A stretch of DNA of 64,000 bases from Mangrovibrevibacter kandeliae (GTDB taxonomy: Bacteria; Pseudomonadota; Alphaproteobacteria; Rhizobiales; Rhizobiaceae). The DNA is taken from contig NZ_JANIFJ010000009.1 of the NCBI RefSeq assembly GCF_024519155.1, positions 1-64,000 of the forward strand. The letters are read 5' to 3'. Of the stretch, positions 7,463-14,710 are shown one piece after another. Within the stretch, counting starts at the first letter, position 1; every line of letters begins with the position of its first letter. Position numbers and translations under genes: made by a program. A model generated the notes under the pieces. The model was not told the origin of the DNA. It was given only the letters and a program-made list of their open reading frames with translations, and made no database searches.

Positions 7463-8263
7463 TCACGTCGAGCCGCCGTCTCCCGCCACAAGCGGCGCCG
7501 GTTGTGCTGCCTCGATCAGCGTCTCGTCATCCTTCAGCCGGGTGCCGCCGAAGCCGAGGCTGGCGGCCCGTCCGGCGAGCCGGCCGAGCTTGCGGCCGGC
7601 GGCCTCCGGCGCGATGCCGCCGGGCCGGATGTTCGAGACGCAGTTGCGATCGGCGTCGGTCCGCCCCGGTCGCGGCCCGAAGGTGAGATAGGCGCCGAGG
7701 CTGTCGGCCGCCGAGAGGCCCGGACGCTCGCCGACGAGCATCAGCGCCAGGCGGGCGCCGAGCGCCTCACCGATGGGATCCGACAGCGCCACCCGCCCCT
7801 GCTCGGCAAGCACCACGGGCGCAACGCGCCAGTCCTGCGGGACAGCCGCGAGGACGCTGAGCGCGGTGCCGACCGCCCAGCGGTTGACGGCCGTCGCCGA
7901 CAAGCCGTCGGCGACGATCAGCACGAGGTCGCATCCCCCCTCGGCGCGCTCTTGCGCGAGCCGGTCGCGCGACGCCGCGCTGAGCCGCCGGCCGAGGTCG
8001 GGCCGCCGCAGATAGGTCGCGCGGTCGCCCGCCAGGCTTTCGATCCGGATGCTACGCCGTCCGGCTGCCGTGAGCGCCCCGGCCACCCCGTCGAGATCGA
8101 AGCCGGTGTGCACTGCATCGCGCGCCTTGGCATGAGCTTCGGCAAAGTCGAGGTGGACCGCCGTCGGCTGGCCCGCACCGAAGCGGCCGAGCCCGATCCG
8201 TGCCTCGGTGAAGCGGCGCAGGGCGCGCAGCGGAGAAACCGGAGCGGGCGGCTTCTCGTCCAT
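7463..8263 (-). CDS. eutC: Ethanolamine ammonia-lyase small subunit
   Basis: The small subunit (266 residues) of the adenosylcobalamin-dependent enzyme that splits ethanolamine to acetaldehyde and ammonia. Family features include the ARIGLGRFGAGQPT opening, DLVLIVADGLSATAVN and the Cys-containing DADRNCVSNIRPGG segment, at the cobalamin-binding face. It starts three bases after the eutB stop, so the two are one operon. Length is slightly below that of enterobacterial EutC because the N-terminal tail is short. Confidence 0.93.
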   Translation of the reverse strand: MDEKPPAPVSPLRALRRFTEARIGLGRFGAGQPTAVHLDFAEAHAKARDAVHTGFDLDGVAGALTAAGRRSIRIESLAGDRATYLRRPDLGRRLSAASRDRLAQERAEGGCDLVLIVADGLSATAVNRWAVGTALSVLAAVPQDWRVAPVVLAEQGRVALSDPIGEALGARLALMLVGERPGLSAADSLGAYLTFGPRPGRTDADRNCVSNIRPGGIAPEAAGRKLGRLAGRAASLGFGGTRLKDDETLIEAAQPAPLVAGDGGST

Positions 8264-8266
8264 GGC

Positions 8267-9628
8267 TCAGGCCGCCGCCAGAAGGCCGGCACGGGCGATC
8301 AGGGCGCCGGCGTCGTCCCGAGCGGCAAGGCGTCCGGCGGCGTCGAAGATCCCCTCCCCGGAGAGCCAGGCTTCGAACTCCGGTGCCGCACGCAGGGACA
8401 GCACGTCCCGGACATAGGCCGCGTCGTGGTAGGAGGTGGACTGATAGTTCAGCATGATGTCGTCCGAGCCGGGCACGCCCATCACGAAGTTGACCCCGGC
8501 GACGCCGAGCAGCGTCAACAGGTTGTCCATGTCGTCCTGGTCGGCCTCGGCATGGTTGGTGTAGCAGACGTCGACGCCCATCGGCAGGCCGAGAAGCTTG
8601 CCGCAGAAGTGGTCCTCCAGCCCGGCGCGGGTGATCTCCTTGCCGTCATAGAGGTATTCGGGGCCGATGAAGCCGACCACCGTGTTGACGAGCAGCGGGT
8701 CGAAGGCCCGGGCGACGGCATAGGCGCGGGCTTCCATCGTCTGCTGATCGACGCCGTGATGGGCGTCCGCCGAGAGCGCGGAGCCCTGTCCGGTCTCGAA
8801 GTACATCACGTTGCGTCCGACCGTGCCGCGGTTCAGCCCGAGTGCCGCCTGGTGGGCCTCCGCCAGCATCGCGAGAGAGATGCCGAAGGACCGGTTCGCC
8901 GCCTCCGACCCGGCGATCGACTGGAACACGAGATCGACCGGTGCGCCGCGCTCGATCGCCGACAGCGCCGTCGTGACATGGGCGAGGACGCAGGACTGGA
9001 CGGGACAGCCGAGCTTCAGCCGCAGCGTCTCGATGAGCTCGAGCAGGCGAATCATCGCATCCGGGCTGTCGGTCGCGGGGTTGATGCCGATGACGGCGTC
9101 GCCGCAGCCGAACTGGAGCCCGTCGAGGATCGAGGCGGCGACACCCTTCGGGTCGTCGGTCGGGTGGTTCGGCTGGATCCGCACCGAGAGCCGGCCCGCA
9201 AGCCCGATCGTCGTGCGGAAACCGGTGACGACCCGCCGCTTGCGCGCCACCGCGATCAGATCCTGGTTGCGCATCAGCTTCGAGACGGCCGCCACCATCT
9301 CGGGCGTGAGCGCCCATTTCAGCGCTGCGATGCCCGCGTCGGTCGCCGCGTCCGACAGCAGCCATTCGCGCAGCTCGCCGACGCTCCAGCCGGCGATCGG
9401 CCGGAACGCCTCGCGATCGTGCTGGTCGAGGATCAGCCGCGAAACCTCGTCGTCTTCGGGCGGCACGATCGGCGCAGCGAGGATCTCGTCGAGCGTGACC
9501 TCCGCCAGGCGGCGCTGCGCCCGCACCCGCTCCTCCTGCGTCTGCGCGGCGAGTTCGGCGAGGAAGTCGCCCGAGCGCGCCGGCGACGCCTTGGCCAGAA
9601 GCGCGCGCAAATCCTCGCAGCCGATCAT
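8267..9628 (-). CDS. eutB: Ethanolamine ammonia-lyase large subunit
   Basis: The catalytic TIM-barrel subunit (453 residues) of ethanolamine ammonia-lyase, full length for the family. Recognisable segments are TGFRTTIGLAGRLSVRIQPN, VIGINPATDSPD, the FETGQGSALSADAHHGVDQQT active-site stretch and CYTNHAEADQDDMDNLL. With EutC it forms the B12-dependent complex. No carboxysome-like shell genes, reactivase EutA, transporter or acetaldehyde dehydrogenase lie next to it, so ethanolamine may serve mainly as a nitrogen source. The promoter region contains the nested inverted repeat at 9653-9705. Confidence 0.95.
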   Translation of the reverse strand: MIGCEDLRALLAKASPARSGDFLAELAAQTQEERVRAQRRLAEVTLDEILAAPIVPPEDDEVSRLILDQHDREAFRPIAGWSVGELREWLLSDAATDAGIAALKWALTPEMVAAVSKLMRNQDLIAVARKRRVVTGFRTTIGLAGRLSVRIQPNHPTDDPKGVAASILDGLQFGCGDAVIGINPATDSPDAMIRLLELIETLRLKLGCPVQSCVLAHVTTALSAIERGAPVDLVFQSIAGSEAANRSFGISLAMLAEAHQAALGLNRGTVGRNVMYFETGQGSALSADAHHGVDQQTMEARAYAVARAFDPLLVNTVVGFIGPEYLYDGKEITRAGLEDHFCGKLLGLPMGVDVCYTNHAEADQDDMDNLLTLLGVAGVNFVMGVPGSDDIMLNYQSTSYHDAAYVRDVLSLRAAPEFEAWLSGEGIFDAAGRLAARDDAGALIARAGLLAAA

Positions 9629-9652
9629 CGCGGGTCTCCCTCAGCGGCCACC

Positions 9653-9705
9653 GGCCTGCATCCGCGTGCGACGGCGGCCGCCGTCGATGCAGCCGGATGC
9701 AGGCC
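9653..9705. repeat. Nested inverted repeats in the eutB / VOC divergent region
   Basis: A perfect 12-base inverted repeat (GGCCTGCATCCG at 9653-9664, CGGATGCAGGCC at 9694-9705) encloses a perfect 16-base palindrome (GACGGCGGCCGCCGTC, 9670-9685). GATGCAG also occurs twice in direct orientation (9686-9692 and 9696-9702). The set lies 25 bases upstream of eutB and 89 bases upstream of the VOC gene. It could be an operator or a stable hairpin in the eutB leader. Confidence 0.55.
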
Positions 9706-9793
9706 GCGTCCACCCAATTGACCAGATCGCCGCGAACCCGTCTATCTCTTGCGCAGGGCGCCGCAGATCCACGGCGCGGTCGGGAGCGGCGAC

Positions 9794-10786
9794 ATGCAGG
9801 GCAGCGGTATCCATCACGTGACGGCGATCGCGGGCCAGGCGCGGCGCAATCTCGACTTCTACACCCGCGTGCTCGGGCTGCGGCTGGTGAAGAAGACGGT
9901 CAACTACGACGATCCCGGCGCCTATCACTTCTACTACGGAGACGCCGAAGGCAGCCCCGGCAGCCTTCTGACGCACTTCCCCCTGGAGCACGTGAATGCC
10001 GGTCGCTCCGGCGTCGGCGCGGTGCATGAAACGGCCTTTCGGGTCGCCGCGGGCGCCCTCGGCTTCTGGCTGCACCGCTTCCTCGAGACCGGGGTCGTTT
10101 GCGAACCCGTCGAAAAGCGCTTCGGCGACACCGTCCTGCCCTTCCATGATCCGGACGGGCTGCGGCTGGCGCTGGTCGCCAGCGCCGAGGCGGGCGGGCG
10201 CGGCGACGAGGGCGCGTGGACGGGGCGCCCGATCGCGGCCGACCAGGCGATACAAGGCCTGCATGGCGTCACGCTGCTCGTCGCCGACGCGGCACCCACG
10301 GCCGCCATCCTGACCAACGTCTTCGGGTTCCGTGCCGAAGACAGGGACGGAAGCCTCACGCGCCATCGAGTGGAGGGTGTCGGGCCGGGAAGCGTCGTCG
10401 ACCTGCGCGGCGCCGGCGACTTCCTGAAGGTGCGCCCGGGCGCCGGCACGGTGCACCACCTCGCCTTCCGCGCCGCCGACGACGCGGCTCAGGCGGAGAT
10501 GGTGCAGCGGCTGAAGACCGACCACGGGATCGTCACGACCGAGCAGAAGGACCGCAGCTACTTCCGGTCGGTCTATTTCCGCGAGCCCGGTCACATCCTG
10601 TTCGAGATCGCCACCGACGCGCCGGGCTTCACGGTCGACGAGGAAGCCGCCGCGCTCGGCCGGACGCTGAAGCTGCCGGCCGCGCTGGAGGGCCGGCGGG
10701 CGGACATCGAGAAAAGGCTGCCCGCCCTCTCGGACGACCAGCCTGCGATCTCGGCCGACCCGGCGACCGGGCCTTCGGCGGACTGA
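9794..10786 (+). CDS. Ring-cleaving dioxygenase of the MhqO/MhqA type
   Basis: A 330-residue protein with two VOC modules. The opening GIHHVTAIAGQARRNLDFYT and YYGD...LTHFP, then QGLHGVTLLVAD and GTVHHLAFRAADD, match the MhqO/YkcA group of hydroquinone-type ring-cleaving dioxygenases. Metal ligands are the His in GIHH and VHH and the Glu in ILFEIATD. The tail after residue 290 is low-complexity. GGGAG seven bases before ATG at 9794 supports this start. Divergent from eutB, with no obvious shared function. Confidence 0.8.
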   Translation: MQGSGIHHVTAIAGQARRNLDFYTRVLGLRLVKKTVNYDDPGAYHFYYGDAEGSPGSLLTHFPLEHVNAGRSGVGAVHETAFRVAAGALGFWLHRFLETGVVCEPVEKRFGDTVLPFHDPDGLRLALVASAEAGGRGDEGAWTGRPIAADQAIQGLHGVTLLVADAAPTAAILTNVFGFRAEDRDGSLTRHRVEGVGPGSVVDLRGAGDFLKVRPGAGTVHHLAFRAADDAAQAEMVQRLKTDHGIVTTEQKDRSYFRSVYFREPGHILFEIATDAPGFTVDEEAAALGRTLKLPAALEGRRADIEKRLPALSDDQPAISADPATGPSAD

Positions 10787-10793
10787 GCCGCAC

Positions 10794-10814
10794 GGAGCCG
10801 GCCGAGCCGGCTCC
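10794..10814. terminator. Hairpin between convergent VOC and cold-shock genes
   Basis: GGAGCCGGC (10794-10802) pairs perfectly with GCCGGCTCC (10806-10814) over a 3-base loop, eight bases after the VOC stop. There is no U tract. It probably serves both convergent transcripts. Confidence 0.5.
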
Positions 10815-10837
10815 ACTCACGGCACTGGGCTATGCTC

Positions 10838-11500
10838 TCAGAGCGGACGCAGGCTGCGGGCTTCGCGGCCCTTGGCGCCCTCGAAGTAGCGCACCGACAC
10901 ACGCTGGCCTTCGGCGAGAGACGTCAGTCCCGAGCGGTTCAGCGCCGTGGCATGGACGAACACGTCCTTCTCGCCGCTGTCGAGCCCGATGAAGCCGAAG
11001 CCCTTGTCCGGGTTGTACCACTTCACCGCGCCTTCGCCCTCGACCTCCGGGCCGCCGGCTGCGCTTGCGCCGCCGCCACCCTGGCGGGGGCCGGCGCCCA
11101 TCGGGGCACGGGCCGGCCGCGTCGGCGCGGCTTCGGTCTCGTCGATGTCGAGGATCTCGGTCACCTGCAGGCCCTTTTGCGCCTGGATGATCCGCACCGA
11201 CATCTTGGCGCCCTCGCCCACCGTCGCCTTGCCGGCCGCCTCGAGCGCGCGGATGTGAAGGAAGGCCTGCGATCCGTCATCGGCCTGCACGAAGCCGAAC
11301 CCCTTGTCGGGGTTGAACCACATCACCTTGACGTCGATGGGTAGCGTGTTGCCGCCGCCACTGGCCGGAGCCATCGGGGCCGCCGGCCGCTGCTGGAAGT
11401 AGCTCGGCTCGGAGGAACGGTCACGGTCACGCGGAGCCGACCGGTCGTCATCGTCAAATCCACGGCGGCGTGGCTCGCGAAAGTCTTTGTACTTACCCAT
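10838..11500 (-). CDS. Cold-shock protein with two CSD domains
   Basis: A 220-residue protein with two nucleic-acid-binding cold-shock domains. The first is at about 54-120 ([14 protein letters not shown] ... AFLHIRAL) and the second at about 152-218 ([14 protein letters not shown] ... VFVHATAL); both keep RNP1 (KGFGF) and RNP2-like (FLHI, FVHA) motifs. The N-terminus is charged and disordered ([14 protein letters not shown]), and a Gly/Pro-rich linker joins the domains. Two-domain Csps are common in alphaproteobacteria, where they act as RNA chaperones. The 5' region holds short A+T-rich segments. Monocistronic. Confidence 0.92.
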   Translation of the reverse strand: MGKYKDFREPRRRGFDDDDRSAPRDRDRSSEPSYFQQRPAAPMAPASGGGNTLPIDVKVMWFNPDKGFGFVQADDGSQAFLHIRALEAAGKATVGEGAKMSVRIIQAQKGLQVTEILDIDETEAAPTRPARAPMGAGPRQGGGGASAAGGPEVEGEGAVKWYNPDKGFGFIGLDSGEKDVFVHATALNRSGLTSLAEGQRVSVRYFEGAKGREARSLRPL

Positions 11501-11572
11501 GCATGTCTCAGTTGGAAGGCCTACAGAAGTCTCCTTTTACCCGCAATAACGGTTTTCCTCAATGGTGGTGAA

Positions 11573-11597
11573 GGCCAAGAAAGCGATTATCTTGGCC
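11573..11597 (-). terminator. Hairpin downstream of the chemotaxis operon
   Basis: GGCCAAGA (11573-11580) pairs perfectly with TCTTGGCC (11590-11597) around a 9-base loop, 64 bases past the stop of the last chemotaxis gene. It may end that transcript, although a U tract is absent; it also lies upstream of the cold-shock gene and could belong to its promoter region. Confidence 0.35.
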
Positions 11598-11660
11598 CTG
11601 CCCCTTGTGCGCCGCACCAGGTGCCCCATGGCGCGCACGCGTCGGGCCGGCGCGCGGCCG

Positions 11661-12050
11661 TCAGCCGAGCTTCCCGACGACGGCCTCGATGGTCTTCTGC
11701 AGCACCGGCACGTTGACCGGCTTGACGAGGAAGTTGTTGACCCCGAGCGCCGCCGCCTTCTGGACCAGCTCCTTGTCGCCCTTGCCCGTCAGGATGATGA
11801 ACGGCGTCTTCTTCGTCGGCGGATAGCTGCGGATCGCCTTCAGGAGCTGCAGCCCGTCCAGCTTCGGCATGTTGAAGTCCGAGATGATGATGTGGCACGG
11901 CGTCGTCATCATCGACTTCAGCGCCTCCTCGCCGTCAACGGCGAACACCACGTTCTCGACACCGATCTGCTGCAGCGCGTCGCGGATCAGCATGCGGCTC
12001 GTACGCTGGTCATCCACGATCAACACCTTCAGATGCTGCTTGAAGGACAT
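11661..12050 (-). CDS. CheY-like response regulator (distal gene of chemotaxis operon)
   Basis: A single receiver domain of 129 residues with no output domain. The acidic pair is in VLIVDDQ (about residues 11-16), the phospho-acceptor Asp in IIISDFNMP (about residue 60), the conserved Thr in ILTGKG and Lys in LVKPVN. Such proteins bind the flagellar motor or drain phosphate from CheA. The position corresponds to the CheY2 slot of rhizobial che operons. ATG at 12050 has AAAAGGAAA upstream; an in-frame longer version lacks a good ribosome site. A 94-base gap to cheW may hold an internal promoter. Confidence 0.85.
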   Translation of the reverse strand: MSFKQHLKVLIVDDQRTSRMLIRDALQQIGVENVVFAVDGEEALKSMMTTPCHIIISDFNMPKLDGLQLLKAIRSYPPTKKTPFIILTGKGDKELVQKAAALGVNNFLVKPVNVPVLQKTIEAVVGKLG

Positions 12051-12144
12051 CTCGGGTTTCCTTTTCTGGGGTTGCCGCAGAGACAGGCCCGCATGCGGTC
12101 CCTGCTCTCCGGGCAACGTCGTGTACCGTTTTAGCTCAACCCAC

Positions 12145-12609
12145 TCAGGCTGCCATCTCGGTTCGCGGCAGGACGTCGTCGAGCGAAAGCTGCGAGATCA
12201 TCCGTCCGTCGATCGCCATCACACCGCGGACGAAGCTGCGGGCGAGCTCCGAGGACACCTCGGGCGTCGGCTGCACTAGATCATCCGTGACCGTTAAAAT
12301 ATCCGATACCGCGTCGACGAGCAGCCCCATCATCTGGCCCTGCACCATCACCACGATGATCACCGAGCGGGCCGTCGGCTCGGTCCGGCCGAAGCCGAGC
12401 CGGGACGCCAGATCGACGATCGGCAGCACCGTGCCGCGCAGATTGATCACGCCGCAGACGAAGGACGGCGTGTGCGGCAGCGGCGTCGCGAAAGCGAAGC
12501 CGCGGATCTCGCGCACCTGGATGATGTCGACGCAGAAGTCCTGATCGCCGATGCAGAAGGCGATCAGTTCGCGCACCTCGCGCACGTCGCCCGGATCGAT
12601 CTCGCTCAT
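12145..12609 (-). CDS. cheW: Chemotaxis coupling protein CheW
   Basis: A 154-residue CheW domain that links receptors to CheA. Typical segments are LIAFCIGDQDFCVDIIQVREIRG, VCGVINLRGTVLPIVDLASRLG, VIIVVMVQGQMMGLLVDAVSDIL and the late GVMAIDGRMI. ATG at 12609 is preferred because GAGG lies five bases upstream; a GTG at 12630 is also in frame. It follows directly after the truncated CheA gene (12632-13471), with no CheA kinase core left between. The P5 domain of CheA, which is CheW-like, is also absent, so this is a free CheW. Confidence 0.9.
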   Translation of the reverse strand: MSEIDPGDVREVRELIAFCIGDQDFCVDIIQVREIRGFAFATPLPHTPSFVCGVINLRGTVLPIVDLASRLGFGRTEPTARSVIIVVMVQGQMMGLLVDAVSDILTVTDDLVQPTPEVSSELARSFVRGVMAIDGRMISQLSLDDVLPRTEMAA

Positions 12610-12631
12610 CGCTCCCTCGCCAGCCGCCACC

Positions 12632-13471
12632 TCAGTTCACCGCTTCCGCCTGCATCCGGGCGAGCAGCGCCGCCATCTCCGGATCCTCGACGCCGCCGAG
12701 CGCGTCGGCCGCGTCCCCGGCCTCGACGATCTCCTCGACGTCGAGGTCGCAGTCCCATTCGGCGAATTCGAACACCTGACGGATCCCCGCCTCGCCAGCC
12801 TCGGTGTGCAGGTCGATGCTCCAGGAGAGGTAGGACTCCTCCGGCTTCAGCTCGCCGAGCAGCGGGATGGCGGCAGCGTCGCAGCGGACCTCCGCGCGCC
12901 CGAGTTCGCAGAGATCGCGCAACAGCCGCGCGCTCTCATTGGCGCGCTGGTAGAGCTCTGCCTGGGGACGGAAGGTCACCCGAAAATGCTTCTCGCCGCC
13001 GAGATCGTCGAGATCGATGGCGACCGGCGTGAAGCCGAACTCGGCCATCAGGTCGGCGCCCTCGTCGGCGCCGGCGGGTCGGACCGGCTCGGCCGCCGCT
13101 TCCGGCTTGGTCAGGGCGGTCATCGTCTTCAGTTCGTCGGTGAGGCCGCTGGTCTCGCGCGAGGCCGCCGAGAGCCGTGCCAGCGCATCGGCGGATCGGC
13201 GGATCAGCGACACCGCGTCCGCCGTCATCTGCTGGCGTTCGGCGCGGATCTCGCCGAGCAGGCCCTCGAAGGTCTTGGCGTATCCCGAGAGTTCGTGGAG
13301 ATCGAAGGCGGCGGCGCCACCCTTGATCGAATGCACTGCGCGGTAAGCGGTGTTGACCGTCTCGGCGTCCCCTTCGTCGCGCTCGATCAGCGCGAGGGCG
13401 TCGCCGAGTTCCTTCAGCTGCTCGTCGCACTCCTCGAAGAAGGTCGCGCGGATTTCAGCCATCGTGTCCAT
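12632..13471 (-). CDS. CheA-related Hpt + P2-like protein lacking the kinase core
   Basis: A 279-residue protein matching only the front of CheA. Residues 1-105 form an Hpt (P1) domain with phospho-acceptor His47 in AVHSIKGGAAAF. A Glu/Ala/Pro linker leads to a P2-like domain (about 150-245: HFRVTFRPQAELYQRANES, EVRCDAAAIPLLGEL, YLSWSIDLHT). It then ends with a clean stop; the dimerisation, ATPase and CheW-like domains (some 350-400 residues) are missing, and cheW follows at once. It cannot phosphorylate itself. It could take phosphate from another CheA and pass it to the neighbouring CheY proteins, or act as a phosphate sink. The start at 13471 has GGAGG seven bases upstream. Confidence 0.85.
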   Translation of the reverse strand: MDTMAEIRATFFEECDEQLKELGDALALIERDEGDAETVNTAYRAVHSIKGGAAAFDLHELSGYAKTFEGLLGEIRAERQQMTADAVSLIRRSADALARLSAASRETSGLTDELKTMTALTKPEAAAEPVRPAGADEGADLMAEFGFTPVAIDLDDLGGEKHFRVTFRPQAELYQRANESARLLRDLCELGRAEVRCDAAAIPLLGELKPEESYLSWSIDLHTEAGEAGIRQVFEFAEWDCDLDVEEIVEAGDAADALGGVEDPEMAALLARMQAEAVN

Positions 13472-13580
13472 GCATATCCTCCGCCGTCATGGCTCAGGAG
13501 AGGCGCGCGATCGCCGCGGCGCCAGCGTCGGTTCGATTGACGGGCGGCCGGGCGTGCCGCCCGGCCTCGTTCGCCAGGGC

Positions 13581-13946
13581 TCAGGCCGCGACCCGCATGA
13601 TCGCGGCGACCAGCTTGGTCGGATCGAAGGGCTTGACGATCCAGCCGGTGGCGCCGGCGCGGCGCGCCCGCGCCTTCTTCTCCGCGTCGCTCTCGGTCGT
13701 CAGCACCAGGATCGGGATCGCACGCTTCGTCCCGTCCTTGCGGATCTCCTCGATGAACGTCAGACCGTCCATCCGCGGCATGTTCACGTCCGTGATGATC
13801 ACGTCCGGCTCGCAGCCCTGCAGGACTTCGATCCCGTGCACCCCGTCTTCCGCCTGGATCACGTTGAACCCGGCGTCATGCAGCGCCCGCTTCAGCATCT
13901 CGCGCATCGTCCGGCTGTCGTCCACCGTCAGAATGGTCTTGCTCAT
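13581..13946 (-). CDS. CheY-like response regulator (CheY1 position)
   Basis: A 121-residue single receiver domain. TVDDSRTMREML holds the acidic pair (about residues 8-9), DVIITDVNMPRMDG the phospho-acceptor Asp (about 52), VLTTES the switch Thr and IVKPFDP the conserved Lys. The sequence is that of chemotaxis CheY proteins. It starts inside the end of the STAS gene (4-base ATGA overlap, AAGGAAG ribosome site) and precedes the CheA-like gene by 110 bases, the order of cheS-cheY1-cheA in rhizobia. Confidence 0.9.
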   Translation of the reverse strand: MSKTILTVDDSRTMREMLKRALHDAGFNVIQAEDGVHGIEVLQGCEPDVIITDVNMPRMDGLTFIEEIRKDGTKRAIPILVLTTESDAEKKARARRAGATGWIVKPFDPTKLVAAIMRVAA

Positions 13947-14248
13947 TGCAGGACTTCCTTCTCGAGCAGCTGCTCCACCGACAGACCGAGAAGCTTCAGG
14001 CCATCCTCGAAGGCATCCGAGGGGGCGGCGAGCTCGAGCGGCTGGCCATCGGCCTTCCACGTCGCCACCGCCGACAGGAGCACCTGCAGGCAGAGGCCGC
14101 CGACCTGCTCGACCTTGGAGGCGTCGAGCGCCACCGCCTCGCCGCGCAGCGACGACAGTTGCTCGGCCAAAGGCGTTGCCGCCTTGATATCCAGAACGGC
14201 GGGCAGCTCGACCGCCACACCCTCGGATGGAGACATCGCTTCAGACAT
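13943..14248 (-). CDS. STAS-domain protein, CheS-like
   Basis: A 101-residue protein made of one STAS domain: a first strand VAVELPAVLDIKAATPLAEQL, then VALDASKVEQVGGLCLQVLLSA with the Asp-Ala-Ser turn that in anti-anti-sigma factors carries the regulatory Ser. It heads the chemotaxis operon; the gene in this place in Sinorhizobium is CheS, which as I recall binds the P2 region of CheA and helps drain phosphate from CheY1. GGAGG seven bases before ATG at 14248 sets the start. The CheS role is inferred from position and fold. Confidence 0.75.
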   Translation of the reverse strand: MSEAMSPSEGVAVELPAVLDIKAATPLAEQLSSLRGEAVALDASKVEQVGGLCLQVLLSAVATWKADGQPLELAAPSDAFEDGLKLLGLSVEQLLEKEVLQ

Positions 14249-14627
14249 CCAGTTCCTCCAGCCTCGACGGCTGCTCTACCGGTTCAAAACTTCTGGCTCG
14301 GGACGCGCACCGTCGGCAGCGGCCGGCCGTGCCGCCGCGCGTATCCGTCCAGCCGGCCTCCCGAAGAGGCAGACATCGAAGGAAACGGTCAGCGATACTG
14401 ACGACTGCAGTTGTCGTTACACGTCACATCCACGACCATCGCCGCATCAAGTGAAGATTGAATTGATAGATGCTCAGACGCTTCTTTAGCCTCAACAAAG
14501 TCTTGTCGACGGGCACCCCGCAGACTGTCTCATGCGCCGGCCCGGTCGGGCCGGCGGAGCCCGCAGCGCCAGCGCCGCGCCCCACGGGCATTCCGAACGG
14601 GTGTGGAATCGGTCTAAGTCGGCAGCG
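14249..14627. other. Intergenic region upstream of the chemotaxis operon
   Basis: Holds the leader and presumably the promoter of the chemotaxis operon (leftward). A stretch of lower G+C lies at about 14400-14515. I see no gene with convincing codon use and no clear -35/-10 pair; short open frames here are chance. Confidence 0.5.
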
Positions 14628-14710
14628 ATGGGCAACCGAGCGGGGCGGCGGCGCTGGAATATCTACTCTACGAGCCGGTCAAACGCTTCCTCGAGGGCTG
14701 CGGCTACACG

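Noticed and set aside
7502-9721. A 739-codon plus-strand frame over eutB and eutC
   Set aside because: Antisense shadow of the two eut genes, which match their families end to end.
9629-9793. Cobalamin riboswitch upstream of eutB
   Set aside because: No B12-box-like sequence is visible, and the region is too short and too symmetric; the nested inverted repeats explain it better.
12145-12640. Rest of CheA hidden by a frameshift
   Set aside because: All frames after the CheA-like stop were examined: cheW begins at once and no ATPase motif appears.
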